DNA of 64,000 bases from Leptobacterium sp964389205 (GCA_964389205.1 CAYMDH010000001.1:1-64000), one strand, 5' to 3'. Counted from the first letter of the stretch, positions 1 through 9,043 are shown. Numbers and translations are program-made. Notes: generated by a model not told the origin, from the sequence alone.

Positions 1-344
1 CTATCTTTTTTACTCATAAAATCTACTTAAATATTAATCGAACTCAGGTTATTAGAAATATGATGAGGAATACTGCCCATGAAATATGTGAAATTGCCAA
101 AGCCAAGAACATTGCTTTGTCAAATCAAGATATTGAGAAAACTTTCAAGATAATAGATACACTAAATGAAAATACTACAGCATCTATGCAACGAGATGTT
201 ATGGAAGGTAAACCAAGTGAATTGGCAAATTTTAACGGGTATATTGTTGAAATGGGAAAACAATTGAACATACCAACTCCAATAAACTCTTTCACATATT
301 ATTCATTAATGCCGCAAGAACGACAAGCAAGAAATGAACAATAG
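1..344 (+). CDS. panE: 2-dehydropantoate 2-reductase, C-terminal part (5' end outside window)
   Basis: The reading frame is open from base 3, so this is the 3' part of a gene that begins upstream of the window; the first in-window ATG (60) is internal. The visible residues match the C-terminal helical (ApbA_C) domain of ketopantoate reductase. The conserved run is ASMQRDVMEGKPSE followed by an N-G pair, then IPTPINSFTYYSLMP, which forms part of the substrate pocket. The full enzyme reduces ketopantoate to pantoate with NADPH in pantothenate/CoA synthesis. The Rossmann domain is not visible, so another member of the ApbA/PanE family cannot be excluded. No clear terminator follows; the next gene has its own promoter. 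Confidence 0.75.
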   Translation, partial: IFFTHKIYLNINRTQVIRNMMRNTAHEICEIAKAKNIALSNQDIEKTFKIIDTLNENTTASMQRDVMEGKPSELANFNGYIVEMGKQLNIPTPINSFTYYSLMPQERQARNEQ

Positions 345-433
345 AAGTTGAAGTTTCACAATTTCCTTATTGGTTATTTAATTTTTACTTTTTGATAAGC
401 TATTGTTTCTTGTTTTTTAAATCGAAAATACAC

Positions 434-464
434 TTTTCAATGTCGGGCAATAACTGTAAATTTG
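434..464 (+). promoter_or_regulatory. Bacteroidota-type promoter of leuS
   Basis: A -33 element TTTT (434-437), a 19-bp spacer and a -7 element TAAATTTG (457-464) match the Bacteroidota consensus TTTG-N19-TAnnTTTG. A small palindrome, CGCTTT-TAT-AAAGCG (465-479), lies at the expected transcription start, 14 bp before the leuS ATG. Confidence 0.65.
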
Positions 465-492
465 CGCTTTTATAAAGCGGAAGACACACAAA

Positions 493-3306
493 ATGAACTA
501 TCATTTTAACGACATTGAGGCCAAATGGCAAAAGTATTGGGCAGCGAATCAAACTTTTAAAGCAGAAAATAACTCTGAAAAACCAAAATATTATGTACTG
601 GATATGTTTCCTTATCCTTCGGGAGCTGGGTTACATGTTGGGCATCCTCTCGGGTACATTGCTAGTGATATATATGCACGTTTTAAACGTCATCAAGGAT
701 ATAATGTATTGCACCCTCAAGGATACGATTCTTTTGGTCTTCCAGCCGAACAATATGCAATTCAAACAGGGCAACACCCTGCAATAACAACAGCAACAAA
801 TATTAAAAGATATAGAGAACAGCTAGATAAAATAGGCTTTTCTTTTGATTGGAGTCGAGAAGTGCGCACTTCAGATCCTCATTATTATAAATGGACGCAA
901 TGGATTTTCACTCAATTGTTTGATTCATGGTATGATATAAATACCGATAAAGCAGCGTCTATTGATAATTTGATAGCTGTTTTTGAAGCTAAAGGAAATG
1001 CAGAAGTTAATGCAGTTTGTGATGATGATATAGAAATATTCTCTGCAAATCAATGGAATGCTTTTTCTTCTGAAGAGAAACAACAAATGCTATTAAAATA
1101 CAGATTGACTTATTTGGCAGAAACCGAAGTTAATTGGTGCCCAGCATTAGGAACAGTTTTAGCAAATGATGAAATTGTAAATGGTGTTTCAGAACGAGGA
1201 GGACATGCAGTAGTTCGTAAAAAAATGACACAATGGAGTATGCGAATTTCTGCTTATGCAGAGCGTTTACTGCAAGGTTTAAATACTATTGATTGGCCAG
1301 AACCTTTAAAAGAAAGTCAACGTAATTGGATAGGGAAATCAGTAGGGGCTTCTGTAAAATTTAAAGTTGATGAGCACGATGCATGGATTGAAGTTTTTAC
1401 AACCCGACCTGATACTATTTTTGGGGTAAGTTTTATGACCTTAGCGCCCGAGCATGATTTGGTTGCTAAAATTACAACAGCCGCTCAAAAAACAACAGTA
1501 GATGCTTATATAGAAGCAACAGCGAAGCGCAGTGAACGTGAACGAATGGCAGATGTTAAAACTATTACAGGTGCTTTTACAGGCGCGTATGCATTGCATC
1601 CTTTTACAGGAGAAAAAGTACAAATCTGGATTGGGGATTATGTATTAGCTGGTTATGGAACAGGAGCAGTAATGGCTGTACCATGTGGAGATCAAAGGGA
1701 TTATGATTTTGCAAAACACTTTAATATAGCAATTCCTAATATTTTTGATGGGGTAGACATAAGTGAAGAAGCTTATAGTGATAAAGAAAATACCATTATA
1801 GGAAATTCAGATTTTCTAAATGGGTTAGGATATAAAGAAGCTGTTAAAGAAGCAATTGTTGCTTTAGAAAAAATAGATCAAGGAAAAGGAAAAATAAACT
1901 ATCGTTTGCGTGATGCTGTATTTAGCCGTCAACGATATTGGGGAGAACCATTTCCAGTATACTACGTAAATGGAATGCCACAAATGATTGACCTAAAGCA
2001 TTTGCCATTAGCCTTGCCTGAAGTAGAAAAATATTTACCGACAGAAACCGGAGAACCTCCTTTAGGGAATGCAACTGATTGGGCGTGGGATACCAATAAA
2101 AATGTAGTTGTATCAAATGATTTAATAAATGAAGAAACTATATTTCCATTAGAACTAAATACTATGCCGGGTTGGGCTGGGAGTTCGTATTATTTTAATA
2201 GATATATGGATGTTGACAATACTCATGAGGTTTTTTCAAAAGAAGCTATCAATTATTGGAAACAAGTTGATTTATACATAGGAGGTAGTGAACATGCTAC
2301 GGGGCATTTGTTGTATGCGCGTTTTTGGCAGAAATTTTTGTTTGACCAAGGTATTGTATCCGTTGATGAATTTGCGAAAAAATTGATTAATCAAGGAATG
2401 ATTCTGGGCACAAGTGCAATTATATATAGAATTAATGGAACCAATAAATATGTTTCTAAAGGACTTAAAGATCAGTATAAAGTAGAAGAACTTAGAGTTG
2501 ATGTAAATATGGTTAATGCATCTGATGAGGTAAATATCGAAGCATTAAAAAATTGGCAACCACAGTTTAATGATGCCGAATTTATTTTAGAAGATAATAA
2601 ATATATTGTAGGGAGAGAAGTAGAGAAAATGTCTAAACGTTGGTTTAATGTAGTAAACCCAGATGACATTTGCGAAAACTATGGGGCAGATACCTTGCGT
2701 TTGTACGAGATGTTTTTAGGGCCGCTGGAGCAGGCCAAGCCATGGAATACAGCAGGTATGTCTGGAGTACATTCGTTTCTTAAAAAGCTATGGAAACTCT
2801 ATCATAATGGAGATGCATTTGAAACTTCAGAAGAAACTCCTTCTAAAGAATCCTTAAAAACATTGCACAAAACGATTAAAAAGGTAACTGAAGATATTGA
2901 TACATTTTCTTTTAATACCTCTGTGAGTTCCTTTATGATAGCAGTAAATGAGTTAACTGCTCAAAAATGTAATGCAAGAGAGATCTTGGAACCCTTAGCT
3001 ATTATTATTTCACCATATGCGCCACATATAGCCGAAGAACTATGGAACAAACTGGGACATCAAGAGTCCATTTCACTTGTGCCGTTTCCTAAATTTGAAG
3101 AAAAACACTTGGTAGAAAGTGTAAAACAATATCCAGTTTCTTTTAATGGCAAAATGCGATTTAAAATAGAATTGCCATTAGCTATGAGTAAAGATGAAAT
3201 AGAAAAGGTAATTTTAGAAGATGAACGAACTAAAAATCAATTACAAGGAAGGGTTCCTAAAAAAGTAATTGTTGTTCATGGGAAAATTGTGAATGTTGTC
3301 GGATAA
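493..3306 (+). CDS. leuS: leucyl-tRNA synthetase
   Basis: This cytoplasmic class Ia aminoacyl-tRNA synthetase charges tRNA-Leu with leucine using ATP. The HIGH signature is HVGH at residues 48-51, within PSGAGLHVGHPLGY. The KMSKS signature is KMSK at 712-715. Between them are the CP1 editing domain (T-T-R-P-D-T near residue 305) and the region with WAGSSYYF. The C-terminal anticodon-binding part includes SPYAPHIAEELW. At 937 residues it is longer than the E. coli enzyme (about 860), and extra sequence near residues 160-200 and 640-700 accounts for much of this. The ATG follows a consensus promoter. No operon partner is evident. Confidence 0.97.
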   Translation: MNYHFNDIEAKWQKYWAANQTFKAENNSEKPKYYVLDMFPYPSGAGLHVGHPLGYIASDIYARFKRHQGYNVLHPQGYDSFGLPAEQYAIQTGQHPAITTATNIKRYREQLDKIGFSFDWSREVRTSDPHYYKWTQWIFTQLFDSWYDINTDKAASIDNLIAVFEAKGNAEVNAVCDDDIEIFSANQWNAFSSEEKQQMLLKYRLTYLAETEVNWCPALGTVLANDEIVNGVSERGGHAVVRKKMTQWSMRISAYAERLLQGLNTIDWPEPLKESQRNWIGKSVGASVKFKVDEHDAWIEVFTTRPDTIFGVSFMTLAPEHDLVAKITTAAQKTTVDAYIEATAKRSERERMADVKTITGAFTGAYALHPFTGEKVQIWIGDYVLAGYGTGAVMAVPCGDQRDYDFAKHFNIAIPNIFDGVDISEEAYSDKENTIIGNSDFLNGLGYKEAVKEAIVALEKIDQGKGKINYRLRDAVFSRQRYWGEPFPVYYVNGMPQMIDLKHLPLALPEVEKYLPTETGEPPLGNATDWAWDTNKNVVVSNDLINEETIFPLELNTMPGWAGSSYYFNRYMDVDNTHEVFSKEAINYWKQVDLYIGGSEHATGHLLYARFWQKFLFDQGIVSVDEFAKKLINQGMILGTSAIIYRINGTNKYVSKGLKDQYKVEELRVDVNMVNASDEVNIEALKNWQPQFNDAEFILEDNKYIVGREVEKMSKRWFNVVNPDDICENYGADTLRLYEMFLGPLEQAKPWNTAGMSGVHSFLKKLWKLYHNGDAFETSEETPSKESLKTLHKTIKKVTEDIDTFSFNTSVSSFMIAVNELTAQKCNAREILEPLAIIISPYAPHIAEELWNKLGHQESISLVPFPKFEEKHLVESVKQYPVSFNGKMRFKIELPLAMSKDEIEKVILEDERTKNQLQGRVPKKVIVVHGKIVNVVG

Positions 3307-3349
3307 TTTATGGAGGCAATCATTAGATTTTTATGGTTGAAAACCAAAT

Positions 3350-3795
3350 TTTAAAAATCTTACTTGGCAATTTTTTTTTGCCACTTGGTTATTTGTCTTA
3401 TGTTCAGGTGATAATGATTCATTTAAAGCTATTTCAGAAAGTACATTATCAGGTTTTGTTCAAGGCAATGAATTTCTTGCCACTGGCGGTAATCGTTTAT
3501 AAATAATGGAGAGTTTATCTCTATTATCTTAACAAATACTGTTGCAGATTGTCCTACCAACATATTAGATTTTGTTTATTATGTTTCTACGGATGTACCT
3601 AATAGGGTAGGATTTCATAATGATGTAGTGGTAGTTTTTGGAAGAGAAAATCAACCACCATTAAATGCGTTAGACTCTACTGTAGAGATTACAGAAATTA
3701 CAGAAACACAGATTACCGGGAAGAGAAGTGAATCTCTGACAGATGAAAATACGGTAGAAGGAAGCTTTACGGTTAATATTTGCTCTAACCAATAA
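3350..3795 (+). pseudogene. broken small lipoprotein-like gene (lost start and frameshift)
   Basis: The 600-bp gap between leuS and the next gene holds a decayed reading frame. From about 3350 it encodes KNLTWQFFFATWLFVLC-SGDND, which looks like an SPII signal peptide with its cysteine at 3401-3403, but has no start codon. The frame ends at a stop near 3498-3500. A different frame then continues with protein-like sequence (NNGEFISIILTNTVADCP through to SFTVNICSNQ) up to the stop at 3793-3795. The two halves read naturally as one secreted protein of about 145 residues joined by a frameshift near 3497-3503. I do not recognise the family. Confidence 0.55.
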
Positions 3796-3837
3796 AAGCG
3801 AAGAGACCTAGCCTGACAAAATATCATATTGTTAAAA

Positions 3838-3862
3838 CCTCGCTAATATTGGCGGGATTTTT
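3838..3862 (+). terminator. possible weak terminator before the metallopeptidase gene
   Basis: A 5-bp stem (CTCGC/GCGGG with one G-U pair, 8-base loop) is followed by ATTTTT. It lies just downstream of the broken lipoprotein frame. Confidence 0.35.
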
Positions 3863-3903
3863 GCTTTTTATATTGTATATTTAATTTGTAAATTTTAAAA
3901 ATC

Positions 3904-4590
3904 ATGATGGGATATTATATATTATTAGGAGCTTTTGGCTTGATAAGTATGTTAGTTAGTCAAAGACTTAAGAGTAAATTTAAACATTACTCCAAAGTGC
4001 ACTTAAGAAATGGAATGAGCGGTGCAGAAATTGCAGAAAAGATGTTGCAAGATCATGGGATTAATGACGTGAAAGTAATCTCTACACCAGGGATGTTGAC
4101 AGATCATTACAATCCTTTAAATAAAACAGTAAACCTTAGTGAAGGAGTATATTCGCAAAGAAATGCTGCTGCTGCTGCTGTAGCTGCTCATGAATGCGGC
4201 CATGCGGTACAACATGCAAAAGGATATGAATGGTTGCAAATGCGATCAAAATTAGTACCTATAGTTTCTAAGGTTGCGGGTCCATCTACCTGGATGATTT
4301 TCGGAGGCTTTATTCTTGGATTATCTGGAATTGGCTATTGGGTAGCTATTGCTGGAGTTATATTTTTTAGTTTTAGCACCTTGTTTAGTTTTGTTACATT
4401 ACCTGTTGAATATGATGCTAGTAATAGAGCTCTGACATGGTTAAAAAACAAAAATATAGTGAGTCAACAAGAATATAAAGGTGCAGAAGATTCATTAAAA
4501 TGGGCAGCAAGAACCTATGTGGTTGCTGCACTTGGATCTTTAGCTACGCTATTATATTTTGTGCTTAGAATTATGGGAAGTAGAGACTAA
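3904..4590 (+). CDS. zinc metallopeptidase, YugP family membrane protein
   Basis: The protein has 228 residues and matches the neutral zinc metallopeptidase family of B. subtilis YugP (Zn_peptidase_2). The zinc motif HECGH is at residues 96-100. Hydrophobic segments are visible at residues 1-17, about 130-165 and about 202-220, so the active site is expected close to the membrane. The substrate is unknown in this family. The gene stands alone, with a degenerate lipoprotein frame upstream and a strong hairpin terminator 22 bp downstream. Start choice is secure because the hydrophobic N-terminus begins at this ATG. Confidence 0.88.
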   Translation: MMGYYILLGAFGLISMLVSQRLKSKFKHYSKVHLRNGMSGAEIAEKMLQDHGINDVKVISTPGMLTDHYNPLNKTVNLSEGVYSQRNAAAAAVAAHECGHAVQHAKGYEWLQMRSKLVPIVSKVAGPSTWMIFGGFILGLSGIGYWVAIAGVIFFSFSTLFSFVTLPVEYDASNRALTWLKNKNIVSQQEYKGAEDSLKWAARTYVVAALGSLATLLYFVLRIMGSRD

Positions 4591-4612
4591 CAAAAAAAGA
4601 TTATATATAAAT

Positions 4613-4642
4613 AAAAAAGGTTCGCATTTGCGAACCTTTTTT
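4613..4642. terminator. bidirectional intrinsic terminator
   Basis: The stem GGTTCGCA/TGCGAACC (4619-4626 and 4629-4636) is flanked by A6 on the left and T6 on the right, so it can act on both strands. It ends the metallopeptidase transcript. Confidence 0.85.
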
Positions 4643-4708
4643 ATGCAATATTCAACCAAACTTATAATAACTTTAAACTTAACTTTAATCAATCTTACTT
4701 TGTATTAA

Positions 4709-4831
4709 CTATTCAGGTTTTTGCTCTATTCCTAAATTTTTATGGATGTATGTTTCTACAGCTTCTATATATATTTCCTCTTCTTCTAAAAGAGTATATA
4801 TATGCTTTAAAGACTTTATACTAATATCCAT
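4709..4831 (-). CDS. possible 40-residue acidic small protein
   Basis: A short frame from ATG at 4831 to TAG at 4709 encodes a 40-residue, Glu-rich, probably helical peptide (starts MDISIKSLKHIYTLL, ends IEQKPE). It lies between the bidirectional terminator and the end of the lrp gene, on the lrp strand, 58 bp downstream of lrp. Its amino-acid composition is protein-like, but there is no family match I recognise and no independent promoter is obvious. It could also be chance. Confidence 0.35.
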   Translation of the reverse strand: MDISIKSLKHIYTLLEEEEIYIEAVETYIHKNLGIEQKPE

Positions 4832-4889
4832 TGTTATTTTTTTTATCAGTCGAGCGAAAGTTAAAAACCTAACAAATGAGAAAATAACA

Positions 4890-5360
4890 TCAAATTTTAA
4901 TTTGACGATCTATCTGTTGATGAAGAGAAATAAAAGTTTCAGTATGTGAAACTCCTTTTATGGCTTGAACTTTATGATTGAGCAAACTCATTAAATGCTC
5001 ATTGTCTTTGCAAAGAATTTTAACTAAAATGCTCCAATTTCCAGTAGTGTAATGACATTCTAATACTTCAGGAATATCTTTTAATTGTTTTACAGCTTCA
5101 GGGTTTCTAATTGCTTTATCTAAATAAATACCAATAAAAGCCATTGTAGAATACCCTAGTATTTTTGGATTAATGATAAATTTAGAACCCATTATTAATT
5201 TAGAAGCTTCTAGTTTCCTAAGGCGTTGATGAATCGCAGCCCCAGAAATGCCTATTTTTCTAGCGATTTCAAGAATGGGTTTTCTGGCATCTTCCATAAG
5301 AGAACGAAGTATCTCTTTGTCAATACCATCTATTTCTACTTTTTCGTTAGATATTTTCAT
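4890..5360 (-). CDS. Lrp/AsnC family transcriptional regulator
   Basis: The 156-residue protein has the usual Lrp layout. The N-terminal winged helix-turn-helix includes DKEILRSLMEDARKPILEIARKI and GISGAAIHQRLRKLEASKLI (about 14-56). A RAM ligand-binding/oligomerisation domain follows (about 70-150). It is expected to act as an octameric or dimeric DNA-binding protein responding to an amino acid. It is 54 bp downstream of, and co-directional with, the saccharopine dehydrogenase-like gene, so the enzyme's substrate or product (lysine/saccharopine-type) is a natural ligand candidate. A 10-bp perfect inverted repeat in the gap is a possible operator for autoregulation. Confidence 0.92.
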   Translation of the reverse strand: MKISNEKVEIDGIDKEILRSLMEDARKPILEIARKIGISGAAIHQRLRKLEASKLIMGSKFIINPKILGYSTMAFIGIYLDKAIRNPEAVKQLKDIPEVLECHYTTGNWSILVKILCKDNEHLMSLLNHKVQAIKGVSHTETFISLHQQIDRQIKI

Positions 5361-5369
5361 GAAAATAGT

Positions 5370-5410
5370 ATCATTTGAATACTAAAAATAACATTTTTAT
5401 TTCAAATGAT
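5370..5410. promoter_or_regulatory. inverted repeat upstream of lrp, possible Lrp operator
   Basis: The arms ATCATTTGAA (5370-5379) and TTCAAATGAT (5401-5410) are perfect inverted repeats separated by 21 bp, so arm centres are 31 bp apart (about three helical turns). The site fills the gap just upstream of the lrp start codon. No T-run follows, which argues for an operator rather than a terminator. Confidence 0.5.
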
Positions 5411-5414
5411 AACT

Positions 5415-6785
5415 TTAAGAAATCATATTATCTGGATTATAGCCTACATAAGGTGTTTCTATTTCTTTAAATACAATGCCATAATCTTTTAGCTCTTCTA
5501 AAATAGGATCGTAAATTTCTTTTGTTATAGGTATTTGTACACCAGGTGTTTTTATTTTTCCGTTTAAGATTTGCAAAGTTGCTATTGCTACTGGTAATCC
5601 AACTGTTTTAGACATGGCGGTAAAAGTTCGATCGTTACCTAAAGTAACCATAGAAGCATCTATTTGGTATTTTTTATCTTTCAATTCATAACCAAATTTG
5701 TGATACATAACAATCATATCTTTGTCATTTTCTTCAAGTGCCCAACTGTCTTCTAATATTTTTTGTAAAATCTGAGCTGGAGTAGCCTTTTTAAGAGCTA
5801 CTTTTTTATTTTTATCAAATAAGTTGAGCTCTAATAATTTCTCCCAAAAAATATCATCTTGATCAATTTTTAGATAATGTCTTAATTTAAGTTCTACAGA
5901 ATCAGTAAGAGAATATGGAAGGAAGGAATTTATGAAATCTCGATATGTCATTGTTTCAGAACCTTCCATTATATAACTATCATCAGTCATGCCAAGCTGT
6001 ACAAATATATTCCAAGCTTTAGAGAAACCAACTCTTCTTATAGTGCCTCTGTATAATGTAAGAATGTTATCTAAGTTATAGACACTTCTATATTTTAAAG
6101 AATCTCTATTTGCATAGGCTTCAAATTTCCCATATCCTTCAATATTTAAGAATTCAGTTCTTCTAAATAATTTGTGATAAGGAATGTATTTGTAGGTGCC
6201 TTCTTGTATAAATTTAGCACTGCCTCCTTGCCCAGCTACAACTACGTTTCTTGGATTCCAGGTAAACTTGTAATTCCATAAATTAGTATCGCTTTCTGGG
6301 GCTAGTAGCCCTCCTGTAAATGACTCGAAGAGTATTATTTTTCCACCTTTAGCTCTTATTTTGTCAATAACTTGCATAGCGCTCATATGATCAATACCAG
6401 GATCAACTCCAATTTCATTCATGAAAATTAGATTGTTCGCTTTTACCTGATCATTTAAAGCTTCCATATCCTTGCTCACATAGGAGGCGGTAACCATATT
6501 TTTTTTCAGAGAAATACAATCTTTAGCAACATCTATATGCATTCTGGCTGGTAGCATTGAAACTACGATATCTGCATTTTTAATGGCATTTTGGCGAGCA
6601 TCTTTATTAAAGATATCGAGCTCAATGGCTGAGGTATTAGGAGTATTGTTCAATAATTTTTTGGCATTCTCTAAAGAAAGATCTCCAATAGTAATATGTA
6701 AATTTTCTTTAACTATCTTTTTTAAAAAATATTGAATAAGATAAGAAGTTGATTTTCCAGCTCCGATGATCAAAATTTTTCTCAT
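5415..6785 (-). CDS. saccharopine dehydrogenase-like oxidoreductase
   Basis: The 456-residue protein begins with a Rossmann motif, KILIIGAGKSTSYLI (residues 3-17), in place of the usual GAGGVG form. It continues through the saccharopine dehydrogenase NAD(P) domain (VVSMLPARMHIDVAK, MNEIGVDPGIDHMSA) and the C-terminal catalytic domain (SFTGGLLAPESDTNLWNYKF). It resembles saccharopine reductase (Lys9)-type enzymes, which reversibly join lysine-pathway semialdehydes with glutamate. Whether it makes or degrades lysine here is not shown. It shares its strand with the downstream Lrp regulator, a pairing that suggests amino-acid control. Confidence 0.85.
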   Translation of the reverse strand: MRKILIIGAGKSTSYLIQYFLKKIVKENLHITIGDLSLENAKKLLNNTPNTSAIELDIFNKDARQNAIKNADIVVSMLPARMHIDVAKDCISLKKNMVTASYVSKDMEALNDQVKANNLIFMNEIGVDPGIDHMSAMQVIDKIRAKGGKIILFESFTGGLLAPESDTNLWNYKFTWNPRNVVVAGQGGSAKFIQEGTYKYIPYHKLFRRTEFLNIEGYGKFEAYANRDSLKYRSVYNLDNILTLYRGTIRRVGFSKAWNIFVQLGMTDDSYIMEGSETMTYRDFINSFLPYSLTDSVELKLRHYLKIDQDDIFWEKLLELNLFDKNKKVALKKATPAQILQKILEDSWALEENDKDMIVMYHKFGYELKDKKYQIDASMVTLGNDRTFTAMSKTVGLPVAIATLQILNGKIKTPGVQIPITKEIYDPILEELKDYGIVFKEIETPYVGYNPDNMIS

Positions 6786-6900
6786 GATATTATTTAGTTC
6801 AGTAATTTTGTAATGAATTTGCTTAAATGAATTCTATTAAATACTCACATTACGAATGTAACAAAATGTAGCATTTACAAATAAAACTGATTTTTAAGTT

Positions 6901-7287
6901 ATGAACAAAACAATACTAAGCACGGCTGCTTTTTTAGGGTTCTTAGCAGTACTTTTAGGAGCATTTGGAGCTCATGGATTAAAAGAACAGATAGGAAGTG
7001 AAGGGCTAGCTGCCTTTGAAACTGGAGTAAAGTACCAAATGTACCATGCGATTGTACTCTTATTTATAGGTGGAACAAAAGTTTTAAACAGTACTTCGAA
7101 GCGTATTATTTTAATATTCTTTTTAACAGGAACCTTCTTGTTCTCAGGATCTATTTATGGTTTGGCAACAAATGAAATGACCGTTTTTAATTTTAAAAGT
7201 ATAGGATTTGTTACACCAATAGGAGGAACTTTGTTGATTATTGGTTGGAGTTTTATGTTTTATAGGTTTATTAAGCTCAAAATATAA
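6901..7287 (+). CDS. DUF423 family small membrane protein
   Basis: The 128-residue protein matches the DUF423 (YgdD-like) family. It has four predicted membrane helices and the hallmark start FLAVLLGAFGAHGLKEQ, followed by FETGVKYQMYHAIVLL. Function is unknown. It is 115 bp from the divergent saccharopine dehydrogenase gene and 83 bp upstream of pckA, which has its own promoter-like sequence. Confidence 0.9.
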   Translation: MNKTILSTAAFLGFLAVLLGAFGAHGLKEQIGSEGLAAFETGVKYQMYHAIVLLFIGGTKVLNSTSKRIILIFFLTGTFLFSGSIYGLATNEMTVFNFKSIGFVTPIGGTLLIIGWSFMFYRFIKLKI

Positions 7288-7308
7288 ATAAAAAGGGTTT
7301 CGAAAACG

Positions 7309-7336
7309 TTTGAAATATAATTAATTTATACTTTTG
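7309..7336 (+). promoter_or_regulatory. probable pckA promoter
   Basis: TTTG (7309-7312) and TACTTTTG (7329-7336) are separated by 16 bp, somewhat shorter than the usual 19, 35 bp before the pckA ATG. Confidence 0.5.
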
Positions 7337-7370
7337 CACTGTAAAAATAACAATACAATAAATTACTTGA

Positions 7371-8978
7371 ATGGACATAAATGGACTTTCTGAGAAAACG
7401 GTTTCGTTAAAAAACTACGGAATTAATAATGCTAAGATTCGGTATCAACTATCTTCAGATGAACTACATCGAATAACAATTGAGAAAGGTCAAGGAGTAG
7501 AAGATTCTACAGGAGCCTTAGCAGTTAATACAGGAGAATTTACAGGAAGATCTCCAAAAGATCGTTTTATTGTAAAAGATGAAATAACTTCAGAAAAAGT
7601 TTGGTGGGGGGATATTAATATTCCTTTTGAACCTTCTTTATTTGACAAGCTTTACGATAAAGTAGTCTCGTACCTTTCAGAAAAGGAAATTTTTGTGAGA
7701 GATTGTTATGCATGTTCAGATCCTAATTACAAATTAAGTATTAGAGTAATTAATGAATATGCATGGTCAAACCTTTTTGCCCATAATATGTTTTTAAGGC
7801 CCAATGAAGAAGAGCTTAAGGGCTTTGACCCAGAATGGACTGTGATTAATGCACCTGGCTTTACAGCCAATCCTGATGAAGATGGTACGCGACAACATAA
7901 TTTTGCAATCTTAAATTTTACAAGAAAAATAGCACTTATAGGAGGTACTGGATATACAGGAGAGATAAAAAAAGGTATTTTTTCTGCTTTAAATTTTGAG
8001 TTGCCTGTTTTTAAAAATACACTTCCAATGCATTGTAGTGCAAATGTTGGAGAAAATGGAGAAACTGCAATTTTCTTTGGACTATCTGGAACAGGTAAAA
8101 CTACCTTGTCTGCAGATCCAGATAGAAAGTTAATAGGAGATGATGAACATGGATGGACGAATGAAAATAGTGTCTTTAATTTTGAAGGAGGTTGTTATGC
8201 AAAAGTGATTAACCTATCTAAAGAAAATGAGCCTGAGATATATGGAGCTATTAAAAAAGGAGCGATTTTAGAGAACGTTATTATTGATGACGCAGGAAAT
8301 GTTGATTTCACAGATACTTCTATTACTCAAAACACACGTGTAAGTTATCCTATTCATCATATTGAAAATATTCAACAACCATCTATAGGGTATATGCCTA
8401 AGAATATATTTTTCTTAACCGCGGATGCTTTTGGAGTATTGCCTCCTATTTCAAAATTAACACCAGGACAAGCTGCGTATCATTTTATTTCTGGGTATAC
8501 AGCAAAGGTAGCAGGAACAGAAGCGGGTATAGATGAACCAGTACCATCTTTTTCTGCTTGTTTTGGAGCGCCTTTTATGCCTTTACACCCAACCGAATAT
8601 GCTGAAATGTTGAGTAGAAAAATGAAAGAAGCAGGAGTTAATGTTTGGTTAATTAATACTGGATGGACAGGAGGTCCTTATGGTGTTGGACATAGAATGA
8701 AATTAAAGTATACTAGAGCAATGATCACTGCTGCTATGAATAATGAATTAGGACAGGAAATTAATCATGATGATTATCATATTCACTCTGTTTTTGGAGT
8801 AGCGCAACCTAGACATTGTCCTAATGTTCCAGATTCTGTTTTAAGTTCTAGACAAACCTGGAATAATGATGAAGGGTATTATGAGAAGGCACATCAGTTA
8901 GCAGAAGCATTTAAAAAGAACTTTAAGAAGTTTGAATCGTATGCTAATGAAGAAATACTTGCAGGAGGTCCTAAATAG
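7371..8978 (+). CDS. pckA: phosphoenolpyruvate carboxykinase (ATP)
   Basis: This cytoplasmic enzyme converts oxaloacetate plus ATP to phosphoenolpyruvate, CO2 and ADP, the first committed step of gluconeogenesis. The kinase-1a P-loop GLSGTGKTT is at residues 237-245. The second metal-binding motif IGDDEHGW follows. The substrate-binding FTGRSPKDRF (about 53-62) and NTGWTGGPYGVGHRM are also conserved. The length of 535 residues is normal for the ATP-dependent class. The gene is monocistronic, with a promoter upstream and a hairpin terminator 37 bp downstream. Confidence 0.97.
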   Translation: MDINGLSEKTVSLKNYGINNAKIRYQLSSDELHRITIEKGQGVEDSTGALAVNTGEFTGRSPKDRFIVKDEITSEKVWWGDINIPFEPSLFDKLYDKVVSYLSEKEIFVRDCYACSDPNYKLSIRVINEYAWSNLFAHNMFLRPNEEELKGFDPEWTVINAPGFTANPDEDGTRQHNFAILNFTRKIALIGGTGYTGEIKKGIFSALNFELPVFKNTLPMHCSANVGENGETAIFFGLSGTGKTTLSADPDRKLIGDDEHGWTNENSVFNFEGGCYAKVINLSKENEPEIYGAIKKGAILENVIIDDAGNVDFTDTSITQNTRVSYPIHHIENIQQPSIGYMPKNIFFLTADAFGVLPPISKLTPGQAAYHFISGYTAKVAGTEAGIDEPVPSFSACFGAPFMPLHPTEYAEMLSRKMKEAGVNVWLINTGWTGGPYGVGHRMKLKYTRAMITAAMNNELGQEINHDDYHIHSVFGVAQPRHCPNVPDSVLSSRQTWNNDEGYYEKAHQLAEAFKKNFKKFESYANEEILAGGPK

Positions 8979-9011
8979 CCTTTCTTGAAGTATTGTAAAA
9001 AAATAAAAGAT

Positions 9012-9043
9012 AAAAAAACCTCCATTTGTTGGAGGTTTTTTTA
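9012..9043. terminator. bidirectional terminator between pckA and hemD
   Basis: The stem AACCTCCA/TGGAGGTT with a 5-base loop is flanked by A-run and T-run. The hairpin reaches into the stop codon region of the convergent hemD gene. Confidence 0.85.

Noticed and set aside
4746..4949. 67-codon + strand frame after the metallopeptidase gene
   Set aside because: It runs antisense to the end of lrp and to the more protein-like small frame at 4709-4831; the translation is mostly Ile/Ser.
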